Source: Mycolicibacterium tusciae (lineage in GTDB: Bacteria; Actinomycetota; Actinomycetes; Mycobacteriales; Mycobacteriaceae). From it: 64,000 bases of DNA. The stretch spans positions 1-64,000 of the forward strand of contig NZ_MVIM01000015.1 of assembly GCF_002086795.1 (NCBI RefSeq), in the 5' to 3' direction. Both the position numbers and the translations under genes were made by a program. Positions within the stretch are counted from its first letter, which is position 1; each line of letters starts with the position of its first letter. This document shows, one piece after another, positions 17,605 to 25,565 of the stretch. The notes under the pieces are model-generated. The model did no database searches and was not told the DNA's origin. It saw only the letters and a program-made list of their open reading frames with translations.

Positions 17605-18465
17605 GTGAAATCGATCGTGCGGTGCTGCGCGGTGCTGCTGCTGACCGTGGTCGGGCTGACGGGGTGCCGCACCGACGAGCCGCCCGCGCCGACGTTTACG
17701 AATTGGCCGCAGAGTCTGGCCGACTTCCGGTTCCGGTGGGCGGCCGAGCCGGGCATCGACCTGGTGTCAGGCCCGGCGGTGCCGCTGCGCGCATATCTGG
17801 AGTCGTACCGGATCGCTGAACTCACTCGCGAGATCGGCGACGTTTACCCGGGGTTCGAGCGCGCTGTCCCGCAACTGCCGTCCGACTCGGACGCCCCCGC
17901 GCAGCTGCTGTCCATCCGACCCTCGTTCGAGGGTGAGCCGTTCGGTCCCCCGGGACCGTTCTTCGGCAACGAGTTCTTCCACATCCTCGAGATCACGCCG
18001 ATCGAGGGCGGCTACCGCGCCTACGTGTGCGACGGCTTGTACAAGATCTTCCGCGACGGCAAGGAGGAGGACGAGGGTAAGTACGTGTCGGTTGTCGGCT
18101 ACCGCGCCCGCACGGGCCTCGGCGACGTCAACGGCATGAAGGTGTGGCGGGTCGAGTTCACCGACAGCCCGCCGGCCGCCGACGCACCCGCGAAGGTCAC
18201 CGACCAAAGCGGGCCCAACCCAGCGCCTGCCGGAGACGTGTTCGGGCCGTGGCGCATCACCGGTGCGAACGACGCCATCTGGGGATCCATGGTCAATCGT
18301 GAGTCCACCGCCGACGAACGAGTCGACGGCGCACAACGGCTCTCGCAATGCTCCGATCTGCTGCCGCACTGGCGCACCGAGCGGGACGCGAACATCAGGG
18401 CCTCACTCGACACGCCGCCTGCCGCCGAGCCCGCGTCACCCGGCTGGCCAGAGGCGACGGCGTAA
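17605..18465 (+). CDS. Lipoprotein of the WXG cassette
   Basis: A 286-residue lipoprotein. The signal peptide MKSIVRCCAVLLLTVVGLTGC ends in a consensus LTGC lipobox. The mature domain has FRFRWAAEPGIDL, EPFGPPGPFFGNEFFHILEI and GGYRAYVCDGLYKIF, and a C-terminal SQCSDLLPHWR, giving a possible Cys pair; an Ala/Pro-rich tail ends it. The GTG start has GGAGGA eight bases before it, located in the last codons of the upstream gene, so the three genes of the cassette form one operon. I do not recognise the fold. By position it may anchor, receive or neutralise the large protein at the cell surface. Confidence 0.75.
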   Translation: MKSIVRCCAVLLLTVVGLTGCRTDEPPAPTFTNWPQSLADFRFRWAAEPGIDLVSGPAVPLRAYLESYRIAELTREIGDVYPGFERAVPQLPSDSDAPAQLLSIRPSFEGEPFGPPGPFFGNEFFHILEITPIEGGYRAYVCDGLYKIFRDGKEEDEGKYVSVVGYRARTGLGDVNGMKVWRVEFTDSPPAADAPAKVTDQSGPNPAPAGDVFGPWRITGANDAIWGSMVNRESTADERVDGAQRLSQCSDLLPHWRTERDANIRASLDTPPAAEPASPGWPEATA

Positions 18466-18490
18466 TGGGACATCCCAAATCCCCAATCCA

Positions 18491-18503
18491 GTACCGGCGG
18501 TAC
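18491..18503. promoter_or_regulatory. Short palindrome upstream of the PF10118 gene
   Basis: GTACC-GGC-GGTAC, a 5-bp inverted repeat with a three-base centre, in the 104-bp gap before the di-iron-type gene and just before an AT-rich TATAACT stretch. It could be an operator; not proven. Confidence 0.3.
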
Positions 18504-18569
18504 GTATAACTCGTATTCGAGCCGGGTAGTCAGCCTTCACCGACACTGCGCTATCCCGGGGAGGAATCG

Positions 18570-19535
18570 ATGCCGGAAGTCCAGCTGCATCATGACGGGC
18601 ATCCGAAATACCGCCGCATGGTTCGCTTCGACTGGTCGCAGACACCTCTGCACTGGGTGCCCGACGATCCGTTTACGACGCACATGATCAACGTCCTGCA
18701 CTTGTTGCTCCCCGAGGGGGAACGGCACTTCATCAAGGCGGTTCTGGAGGCCTCGTCACTGGTCGAGGATCCCGAATTGGAGTCGGCGATCAAACCGTTC
18801 GTGCAGCAGGAGTCATGGCACGCCTGGGCACACCAGGTCGTGCTGGACCATCTCGCCGAGCAAGCGATCGACACCAAGCCCTATACCGACCGCCTTGGAC
18901 GCACCCTATCCATCACGCTCGGCGACCCGCCGAAGCTGCTTCCGAAGCGGCTGCATCGGTGGTGGCTCTATCGCCGACTGGCCGACGTCGCTGCCCTCGA
19001 ACACTTCACCGCCATGCTGGGCCAGTGGGTGCTGCAGAACCGCACCCACGACGAAATCGGCACCGACCCGATGATGCTCGACCTCCTGCGCTGGCACGGC
19101 GCTGAGGAAGTCGAACACCGCTCGCTGGTCTACGACGTTTACCAACACGTGAGCGGCAACTACTTCATCAGGGCCTTCTCGATGCTGATGACGACGCCGC
19201 TGTTCGTCGGCTGGTGGGTTGCCGGGGCACGCTACTTGATGAACGCCGACCCGACGATCAACCAGAAGTGGCGGTGGCGTGACTGGGTTCGGGCTGCCCG
19301 CAAGGGCCGACTGCCCGGACCGTCGACGCTGCTGGTGACCGCTCCGTTGCGGTACCTGCGGCCCAGTCACCATCCCGACAGTGAGGCCTCGACCGAGCGG
19401 GCCATCGAATATCTGGAGTACTCCCCCGCTGCGAAGGCCGCCCGCGAACGGGCCGGCGCCCGGCAACGACCGCAGGGTGCCGAGATGACCAGCGGTCAGC
19501 AGATCTCCGAGGTGGAAAGGACTGGCGCACAATGA
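18570..19535 (+). CDS. PF10118-family helical protein with di-iron-type ExxH motifs
   Basis: A 321-residue protein of the family labelled predicted metal-dependent hydrolase. The residues look like a ferritin-like di-iron four-helix bundle: Glu81-x-x-His84 (QQESWHAWAH), Glu144-His145 (ALEHFTAML) and Glu180-x-x-His183 (HGAEEVEHRS), with further Glu in the first helix (about 51-60). A hydrophobic stretch near 200-220 (MLMTTPLFVGWWVAG) suggests membrane contact. The ribosome site GGGGAGGAA precedes the ATG. Its stop overlaps the ferredoxin start, and a ferredoxin reductase follows; these electron carriers argue for an oxygenase or desaturase role rather than hydrolysis. That conclusion is inferred from context. 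Confidence 0.75.
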   Translation: MPEVQLHHDGHPKYRRMVRFDWSQTPLHWVPDDPFTTHMINVLHLLLPEGERHFIKAVLEASSLVEDPELESAIKPFVQQESWHAWAHQVVLDHLAEQAIDTKPYTDRLGRTLSITLGDPPKLLPKRLHRWWLYRRLADVAALEHFTAMLGQWVLQNRTHDEIGTDPMMLDLLRWHGAEEVEHRSLVYDVYQHVSGNYFIRAFSMLMTTPLFVGWWVAGARYLMNADPTINQKWRWRDWVRAARKGRLPGPSTLLVTAPLRYLRPSHHPDSEASTERAIEYLEYSPAAKAARERAGARQRPQGAEMTSGQQISEVERTGAQ

Positions 19536-19720
19536 AAGTAGTGGTCGATCTCGACACCTGTGACGGCAACGGCGTCTGCATGAGCATCTGCCACGAGGTT
19601 TTCGACGTGCAGGAGGACGGGCTGCACGTGCTGCAGGATCACCCGAGCGACGACTTGCGCCATCAACTCAAGGGCGCGGAAGTGTCATGCCCTACCCAGG
19701 CGATCACGGTGAAGGACTGA
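19532..19720 (+). CDS. Small [3Fe-4S]-type ferredoxin
   Basis: A 62-residue soluble electron carrier. The cluster ligands are Cys10, Cys16, Cys20 and Cys53-Pro, in the pattern C-x5-C-x3-C...CP. The position that would be the second Cys of a [4Fe-4S] site (residue 13) is Asn, as in mycobacterial P450-type ferredoxins that hold [3Fe-4S] clusters. ATG overlaps the upstream stop by four bases, and the ferredoxin reductase begins seven bases after the stop. It would pass electrons from that reductase to the PF10118 protein or to a P450; the nearest P450 is 8 kb away at 27713. Confidence 0.9.
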   Translation: MKVVVDLDTCDGNGVCMSICHEVFDVQEDGLHVLQDHPSDDLRHQLKGAEVSCPTQAITVKD

Positions 19721-19727
19721 CGCGCTG

Positions 19728-20909
19728 ATGCTTCGCGACATAGTCGTCGTCGGCGCCGGTCTGGCGGGAATGCGCGCCGCCGAAACGTTGCGGCAGCACG
19801 GCTACGACGGCACGCTGACCGTCGTCGGCGACGAGCGCCACGCGCCCTACCACCGTCCGCCGCTCTCGAAGAAACTTCTCAGCGGACAGATTCAACGCGC
19901 GGGGATCGACCTAGCGCTGCAGTTCGACTTCGACGCCCGCGTCCTGCGCGGCGCCTCGGCGCGCAAGCTCGACACGTCGGCGCGCACCATTGACCTCGAC
20001 GACGACGGCACACCGCTATCGCTGCACTACGACGGCCTCGTCATTGCCACCGGCGCCACACCGCGCGCCTGGCCCGGCGGGGCGGTACCCGACGGTGTCC
20101 TGCTGCTTCGCACGGTCGACGACTGTCTCGCGATCCGCGAACGACTTTCGGCGCGGCCACGGGTCGTGGTGGTCGGCGGCGGGTTCATCGGCGCCGAGGT
20201 CGCCGCAACGTGCCGGACGCTTGGGCTCGACGTCACGCTGATCGAACGCGGCAATGGTCTGCTGCAGTCCGCGCTCGGCGCCGAGATGGCCGAGTGCTGG
20301 GCGAAATTGCACACCCAGCACGGTGTCGACCTCAGGGTCGGTGCCGACGTGCAGGCGTTCGTCGGCGACCGAAGGGTGGAAGGCGTCACGCTGGGCGACG
20401 GCTCGCAGGTTGCCGCCGACCTTGTCATCGTCGGGTTGGGCGTCACCCCCGCCACCGACTGGCTCGAAGGGTCAGGGCTGCGCGTCGACGACGGTTTGGT
20501 GTGCGACGCGACCGGTGCGGTCGACGGTTGCGACAACGTCGTCGCCGCGGGTGACATCGCGCGCTGGTGGCATCCACGCTACGAACGCCACCTCCGCATC
20601 GAGCACTGGGACCACGCGGGACGCCAGGGCGAAACCGCGGCCCGGACGCTGCTCGGCAGTGCGGCTGCCTACGACGGCTTGCCGTACTTCTGGTCCGACC
20701 AGTACGACGTCAAGCTTCAGATGCTGGGTGTGCCGACGGGCTACGACGCCTTCACCATCGTCGAGGGCCGACCCGACGACTGGGACTTCACCGGGGCCTA
20801 CGGGCGCGAGGGCCACACCATCGCGGTGCTGTCGACGATCCCCGGCCGGGTTCAGGCCTACCGCGACGCGATTGCACAGGCAGCGGCCTTTCCACCGAGA
20901 CCGGCGTAG
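19728..20909 (+). CDS. NAD(P)H:ferredoxin reductase (rubredoxin-reductase type)
   Basis: A 393-residue FAD flavoprotein. FAD site VVVGAGLAGMRAAETLRQHG at the N-terminus, HAPYHRPPLSKKLL contact, NAD site VVVVGGGFIGAEVAATCRTL mid-protein and the second FAD contact VVAAGDIARWWHP followed by RIEHWDHAGRQGETAARTLL. This is the arrangement of reductases serving Rieske or P450 ferredoxins. It sits seven bases after the ferredoxin gene, so the two are a matched pair. The following FAD monooxygenase begins five bases after its stop. Electron flow NAD(P)H to FAD to ferredoxin is established for the family; the terminal acceptor is inferred to be the PF10118 protein. Confidence 0.9.
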   Translation: MLRDIVVVGAGLAGMRAAETLRQHGYDGTLTVVGDERHAPYHRPPLSKKLLSGQIQRAGIDLALQFDFDARVLRGASARKLDTSARTIDLDDDGTPLSLHYDGLVIATGATPRAWPGGAVPDGVLLLRTVDDCLAIRERLSARPRVVVVGGGFIGAEVAATCRTLGLDVTLIERGNGLLQSALGAEMAECWAKLHTQHGVDLRVGADVQAFVGDRRVEGVTLGDGSQVAADLVIVGLGVTPATDWLEGSGLRVDDGLVCDATGAVDGCDNVVAAGDIARWWHPRYERHLRIEHWDHAGRQGETAARTLLGSAAAYDGLPYFWSDQYDVKLQMLGVPTGYDAFTIVEGRPDDWDFTGAYGREGHTIAVLSTIPGRVQAYRDAIAQAAAFPPRPA

Positions 20910-20914
20910 CACAG

Positions 20915-22081
20915 GTGCGGGTCGCCATCAGCGGGGCCGGTGTCGCGGGCACAGCGCTCGCATACTGGTTGGACCGCGCCGGCCACACCCCCGTTTTGAT
21001 CGAGCAGGCGCCGCGATTCCGGACCGGCGGCTACATGATCGACTTCTGGGGCGTCGGCTACCGCGTTGCGGAGCGGATGGGCATCGAGGAGCAGATCTGC
21101 GAACTCGGCTATGACGTGAACTGTCTGCGCTCGGTCAGCCACGACGGCGAGGTCAAGGCGGAACTCGGCGTCGAGACCTTCCGCCGCATGCTCGACGACG
21201 ACTTCATCAGCCTGCCCCGCGGTGACCTCGCTGCGGCGATCTACCGCACCATCGACGGCCGAGTCGAGGCCCGTTACGGCGACAGCATCAGCACGATCGA
21301 GCAACTCGGCAACGGCGTCCGCCTGAGCTTCGAGCACGCCCCGCCTGAACAGTTCGACCTCGTCATCGGCGCGGACGGGCTGCACTCGACCGTGCGGCGG
21401 CTGGAATTCGGACCCGAGGGTGACTACCTGCACTACTTGGGCTGCCAGGTCGCCGCATGCGTGGTCGACGGTTACCGCCCCCGCGACGACCTCGCGTACG
21501 TCACCTACAACACCATCGGCCACCAGATCGCCCGCTTCGCCCTGCGCGGCGACCGCACGATGTTCCTGTTCGTGTTCCGCTCCGCGGACAGCAGTGACGA
21601 GACCCCACCGAAACAGCGGTTGCGCAATGAGTTCGGCCAGCTCGGCTGGGAGTGTCCGCAAATACTCGATGCGGTCGATGACGTCGAGGATCTCTACTTC
21701 GACGTCGTGAGCCAGGTCCGGATGAACCGCTGGTCGCGCGACAGAGTACTGCTGATCGGCGACGCCGCAGGATGCATCTCGTTGCTCGGCGGCGAGGGCA
21801 CCGGGCTGGCGATGACGGAGGCGTACGTCGCCGCCGGCGAACTCGTCCGCGCGGACGGCGATCACCGCCGCGCCTTCGACGCGTACGAGAGCCGACTGCG
21901 TCCGCTGATCTCGTCCAAACAGGTCAGCGCCCAGCGGCTCGTCGGCTTCTTCGCGACGCGAACCCGCTTCGGGCTGTGGTTCCGCAACGTCGCCATCCGC
22001 ACCATGAACTTCTCTCCAGTGGCGACGCTGTTCTCCGGCAGCGTGCGCGACGACATCGAACTGCCCGATTACGCCATCTAG
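20915..22081 (+). CDS. FAD-dependent monooxygenase (aromatic hydroxylase-like)
   Basis: A 388-residue class A flavoprotein monooxygenase. FAD site VRVAISGAGVAGTALAYWLD opens the protein, GADGLHSTVRRLEF carries the DG motif, and RVLLIGDAAGCISLLGGEGT is the GD motif that contacts the ribityl chain. The closest style is the PHBH/TetX-type group acting on aromatic or polyketide-like rings. GTG at 20915 is the start; the frame opens earlier only as a shadow of the reductase gene. It is the last gene of the run starting at 18570. Its own reductase activity is built in, so it need not use the ferredoxin. Substrate unknown. Confidence 0.85.
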   Translation: MRVAISGAGVAGTALAYWLDRAGHTPVLIEQAPRFRTGGYMIDFWGVGYRVAERMGIEEQICELGYDVNCLRSVSHDGEVKAELGVETFRRMLDDDFISLPRGDLAAAIYRTIDGRVEARYGDSISTIEQLGNGVRLSFEHAPPEQFDLVIGADGLHSTVRRLEFGPEGDYLHYLGCQVAACVVDGYRPRDDLAYVTYNTIGHQIARFALRGDRTMFLFVFRSADSSDETPPKQRLRNEFGQLGWECPQILDAVDDVEDLYFDVVSQVRMNRWSRDRVLLIGDAAGCISLLGGEGTGLAMTEAYVAAGELVRADGDHRRAFDAYESRLRPLISSKQVSAQRLVGFFATRTRFGLWFRNVAIRTMNFSPVATLFSGSVRDDIELPDYAI

Positions 22082-22225
22082 GTCGCCGGGTTCAGCTAAT
22101 CGCCGAACGGTCGCACGACCCAATAAGAGCAGGTGATCCAGGCGGCGCTGCGCAATTGTGCAACGGTTTCCGTTGTCCATAAGTGCAGTTACTGACATGC
22201 ACGCAAGATCACACTTAGACAAGCT

Positions 22226-22314
22226 GACCAAAGGTCTTGCAGCCAAACAAAACTGGAAGTTTTCCGAAGCTGCAGACGGGCGACGAAATCCGTACTACCC
22301 TCAACTTTGGTTGA
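22226..22314 (+). other. Intergenic stretch with three short palindromes
   Basis: The 334-bp gap 22082-22415 has no gene I can support and is less GC-rich than its surroundings. It holds GACC-AAA-GGTC (22226-22236), AAAACT-GGA-AGTTTT (22249-22263) and TCAAC-TTTG-GTTGA (22301-22314). They may be operators or leader structures for the STAS gene. The STAS frame stays open through here but codon use does not look coding. Confidence 0.3.
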
Positions 22315-22415
22315 GTTCCCAGCCCGCCGGCAGCGCCGTTCTGGTGCCGCGTACTGGACTCACTCCAGGACGCTCTCCGGCGACACCTCTACAAAAACGA
22401 TCTTGGGGTTGTGCA

Positions 22416-22859
22416 ATGAGGGATGGGACCGTGCGTATCGGTCGGCCGGATCCTGCTTCGGTAGATGAGCACCGACAATGCGGCAGAGCGACGTTTGCAG
22501 TGCGACGGCTCGCCGCGTCACGCCTGGCCGTCGCGGTGATCGGCGACATCGACGCCTGTAACGGACGCGAACTCGGCCGCTTCGTCGAACAGCACACCGG
22601 GATTTCGCGCCAGCTCGTGCTCGATCTTCGGGCCGTCGACTTCGCGGGCACGCAGGCTTTCACGGCGATCTACTACATCAGCGTCCACTGCGCCCGAAAC
22701 GACGTCGACTGGATCCTGGTCGGCAGCCACCCGGTGCGACGCCTGCTCTCGATCTGTGACCCCAACGGAGAACTGCCGCTCGTCGACGACCTCCCGTCGG
22801 CGCTGGAGCGACTGACCCGCACGGCGCGGTGCCACCAGCACGTTCGATCCGCGGTATAG
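22416..22859 (+). CDS. STAS-domain protein, anti-sigma-factor-antagonist-like
   Basis: A 147-residue single STAS domain. The core reads LAVAVIGDIDACNGRELGRF followed by LVLDLRAVDFAGTQAFTAIY; the second matches the STAS phospho-site loop, where Thr occupies the place of the usual Ser (DFAGT). Such proteins bind anti-sigma kinases to free stress sigma factors, and mycobacteria have several for SigF. No anti-sigma kinase gene is adjacent. The ATG at 22416 is chosen since the conserved domain follows directly; an open frame to 22158 has unusual composition. A C-terminal tail of about 20 residues is basic. Confidence 0.7.
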   Translation: MRDGTVRIGRPDPASVDEHRQCGRATFAVRRLAASRLAVAVIGDIDACNGRELGRFVEQHTGISRQLVLDLRAVDFAGTQAFTAIYYISVHCARNDVDWILVGSHPVRRLLSICDPNGELPLVDDLPSALERLTRTARCHQHVRSAV

Positions 22860-22913
22860 CTGCCGCTCCACATCTCGCAGTATTCAATCTATTGATCCAT
22901 TCTGCGCATCAGT

Positions 22914-22942
22914 CATGCCCAAAACAGTCTTGGACAGGCATG
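22914..22942. promoter_or_regulatory. Inverted repeat over the -35 of the first sugar-acid operon
   Basis: CATGCC (22914-22919) and GGCATG (22937-22942) form a 6-bp inverted repeat spaced by 17 bases that brackets the TTGGAC -35 element. Its position suits a repressor or activator of the dehydrogenase operon. Confidence 0.35.
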
Positions 22943-22959
22943 GATCGGGCTCCTACCGT
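22930..22959 (+). promoter_or_regulatory. Promoter of the first sugar-acid operon
   Basis: TTGGAC (22930-22935), an 18-base spacer ending ATCGGGCTCC, then TACCGT (22954-22959), giving a leader of about 32 bases. The second operon has the same spacer length, the same -10 and a similar spacer end (see 36541-36570). Confidence 0.45.
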
Positions 22960-22997
22960 AAGTGGCAGACCAGAGACCATCGACGGCCTAGGAAGTC

Positions 22998-24605
22998 ATG
23001 ACTGCCACCATTGCGGGCCCATTGAAGTCCACCGAACCCACCGGACAGATGCTCATCGCCGGCGAACCCGTCCAGGGATCCGGCAAGCCCATCAACGCCT
23101 TCGACCCCGCTACCGGCGCGACGCTCGAGCCCGCCTACCGATACGGCGATAGCTCCCACGTCGAAGCCGCCTGCGCCGCCGCGGCCGCCGCCTTCCCGAT
23201 CTACCGCGCCACCGACTCCGAGCAGCGCGCCCAGTTCCTCGAGACCGTCGCCGCCAACATCGAGGCTGCCAAAGACGCCATCATCGCCCGCGCCACCGCG
23301 GAGACCGGTCTGCCCACCGCCCGCATCACCGGCGAGGTCGGCCGCACCACCGGCCAGCTCCGCCTCTTCGCCTCCGTCCTGCGCGAGGGCTCCTGGAACA
23401 GCGCCCGTATCGACCCCGCGCAGCCCGACCGCCAGCCCGCGCCGCGGCCCGACATCCGTCAGCGTGCCATCCCCCTCGGTCCCGTCGCCGTCTTCGGCGC
23501 CTCCAACTTCCCGCTGGCCTTCTCCGTCGCCGGCGGTGACACCGCCTCCGCGCTCGCCGCGGGTTGCCCCGTCGTCGTCAAGGGTCACGACGCCCATCCA
23601 GGCACCTCCGAGCTCGTCGGCCGCGCCATCACCGACGCCGTCGCCCAGGCCGGTCTCCCGAAGGGAACCTTTTCGCTGCTCTTCGGCGACGGCCCCGACC
23701 TCGGCATCGCCCTGGTCACCGATGCGCGAATCAAGGCCGTCGGCTTCACCGGATCCCGTTCCGGCGGAACAGCTCTCGTGAAGGCAGCCGCCGCCCGGCC
23801 CGAGCCCATCCCCGTCTACGCCGAGATGAGCTCCATCAACCCGGTCTTCCTGCTCGACGGTGCGCTGAGCACCCGCGGCGCCGATCTCGGCAAGGCGTTC
23901 GTCGGCTCGCTCACCATGGGGTCGGGCCAGTTCTGCACGAACCCCGGCCTGGTCGTCGCCGCCGACGGTCCGGGGCTCGACGACTTCGTCACCGCCGCCC
24001 GCGACGCGCTCGCCGGATCACCCGCCACCCCGATGCTCACCCCGAACATCGCGGGCAGCTACGCCGACGGCGTCACCGCGCTCAGCAAGGAGGCCGATCT
24101 CGTCGGCCGCGGCGAGGCTGGCGACAGCGAATGCGCTTGCCGCGCAGCTTTGTTCGCCACCGACGCCGCCGGCTTCCTGAACTCCGAGCAGCTGCAGGCC
24201 GAGGTCTTCGGCTCGTCCAGCCTCATCGTGCGCTGCAAGGACGCCGCCGAGATGCGGGCAGTCGCCGAGAACATCGAGGGTCAGTTGACCGCGACCGTGC
24301 ACGCCGACGAGTCCGACCACCCAGAAGCCGCAAAGCTCCTGCCGGTGCTCGAACTCAAGGCCGGACGCATCCTGTTCGACGGCTGGCCCACCGGCGTCGA
24401 GGTCGGCCACGCCATGGTCCACGGCGGCCCGTATCCGGCCACCTCCGACTCCCGCAGCACCTCGGTCGGCTCGCGGGCCATCGAGCGTTTCCTGCGGCCC
24501 GTCGCCTACCAGGATGTGCCGACGTCGTTGCTTCCCAGCCCGATCGCCGACGGCAACCCCGACCATCTGTGGCGCCGCATCGACGGCCAGCTCACCGCCG
24601 ACTGA
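22998..24605 (+). CDS. 2-oxoglutarate semialdehyde dehydrogenase (NADP-type aldehyde dehydrogenase)
   Basis: A 535-residue aldehyde dehydrogenase. It oxidises 2,5-dioxopentanoate to 2-oxoglutarate, the last step of hexarate breakdown. Catalytic residues are Cys313 (GSGQFCTNPG), Glu276 (YAEMSSIN) and Asn170 (GASNFPLAF); the cofactor loop is GFTGSRSGG. Length and the FCTNPG motif fit the KGSADH group used with dehydratases of the KDG type. AGGAAG precedes the ATG. It is the first gene of a three-gene operon with the 5-dehydro-4-deoxyglucarate dehydratase and an enolase-family dehydratase, which fixes its likely substrate. Protein-level similarity and context together make this call strong. Confidence 0.9.
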   Translation: MTATIAGPLKSTEPTGQMLIAGEPVQGSGKPINAFDPATGATLEPAYRYGDSSHVEAACAAAAAAFPIYRATDSEQRAQFLETVAANIEAAKDAIIARATAETGLPTARITGEVGRTTGQLRLFASVLREGSWNSARIDPAQPDRQPAPRPDIRQRAIPLGPVAVFGASNFPLAFSVAGGDTASALAAGCPVVVKGHDAHPGTSELVGRAITDAVAQAGLPKGTFSLLFGDGPDLGIALVTDARIKAVGFTGSRSGGTALVKAAAARPEPIPVYAEMSSINPVFLLDGALSTRGADLGKAFVGSLTMGSGQFCTNPGLVVAADGPGLDDFVTAARDALAGSPATPMLTPNIAGSYADGVTALSKEADLVGRGEAGDSECACRAALFATDAAGFLNSEQLQAEVFGSSSLIVRCKDAAEMRAVAENIEGQLTATVHADESDHPEAAKLLPVLELKAGRILFDGWPTGVEVGHAMVHGGPYPATSDSRSTSVGSRAIERFLRPVAYQDVPTSLLPSPIADGNPDHLWRRIDGQLTAD

Positions 24606-24633
24606 CCCATCACTCACCAAGGAGCCCAGCCCG

Positions 24634-25563
24634 ATGCAGCCCAATTTCGACGGCGTTCTGTTCTTCCCCGTCACGCCCTTCACCGAGACCGGCGCGGTCG
24701 ACCTCGACCTGCTGGCCCGCCACGTGGCCAAGGGCGTCGACGCCGGCCCCGGTGGTGTCTTCATCGCCTGCGGCACAGGCGAATTCCACGCGCTGGAGCC
24801 GCAGGAGTTCGGTGACGTCGTCCGTACCGCCGTCGAAACCGTCGCAGGCCGCGTCCCCGTCTACGCCGGCGCGGGCGGATCCGTCGCCCAGGCCAAGCTG
24901 TTCGCCACGTCCGCCAAGGACAACGGCGCCGACGGTCTGCTGCTGCTTCCCCCGTACCTCGTCGAGGTGCCCGACGCCGGCCTGGTCGCCTACACGCGCG
25001 AGGTCGCCGCGGCCACCGATCTGCCGGTGATCGTGTACAACCGCAACAACGCCCGCTACACCGAGGCGTCGGCGGTCGAGGTCGCCAAGATCCCCAACGT
25101 CATCGGATTCAAGGACGGCACCGGCGATCTCGACAAGGTCGCGCGCATCGTCCGCGCCGTCACCGAGAAGGTCGACGAGGACTTCCTGTTCTTCAACGGC
25201 CTGCCCACCGCGGAGACCACGCAGCAGGCCTACCGTGCGATCGGTGTGCCGCTGTACTCGTCGGCCACCTTCGCCTTCGCCCCCGACCTGGCGCTCGCGT
25301 TCTACAACGCGCTCGAATCGGGCAACGATGCATTGGTGAACGCCCTGTCCGCCGCGTTCTTCCACCCGTTGGTGCGGCTGCGCGACACCGTGCCCGGCTA
25401 CGCCGTGTCCCTCGTGAAGGCCGGCGTCGCGATGGAGGGCATCCCCGCCGGTCCGGTCCGCCCGCCGCTGGTCATGCCGACTTCCGCTGACCTCACCGAA
25501 CTGCACTCGATCATCTCCGCCGGACGCGCCGTGCTGGCCGACGCGCTCGCCCAGGCCCGCTAG
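24634..25563 (+). CDS. 5-dehydro-4-deoxyglucarate dehydratase (KDGDH)
   Basis: A 309-residue TIM-barrel enzyme of the dihydrodipicolinate-synthase superfamily. It dehydrates and decarboxylates 5-dehydro-4-deoxy-D-glucarate to 2,5-dioxopentanoate. The Schiff-base Lys160 is in VIGFKDGTGD and the proton-relay Tyr135 in PVIVYNRNNARYT; GGVFIACGTGEFHAL carries the carboxylate-binding loop, with GTGE as in KDGDH rather than the GTTGE of DapA. AAGGAG ten bases before the ATG. Sits between its successor enzyme (upstream) and its probable supplier enzyme (downstream), two bases from the latter. Confidence 0.93.
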   Translation: MQPNFDGVLFFPVTPFTETGAVDLDLLARHVAKGVDAGPGGVFIACGTGEFHALEPQEFGDVVRTAVETVAGRVPVYAGAGGSVAQAKLFATSAKDNGADGLLLLPPYLVEVPDAGLVAYTREVAAATDLPVIVYNRNNARYTEASAVEVAKIPNVIGFKDGTGDLDKVARIVRAVTEKVDEDFLFFNGLPTAETTQQAYRAIGVPLYSSATFAFAPDLALAFYNALESGNDALVNALSAAFFHPLVRLRDTVPGYAVSLVKAGVAMEGIPAGPVRPPLVMPTSADLTELHSIISAGRAVLADALAQAR

Positions 25564-25565
25564 TC

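Noticed and set aside
22158..22415. N-terminal extension of the STAS protein
   Set aside because: The extra 86 residues have unusual composition and no domain; the STAS fold starts after 22416.
23564..25030. 488-codon + strand open frame
   Set aside because: Arg/Pro-rich out-of-frame reading of the aldehyde dehydrogenase and KDGDH genes.
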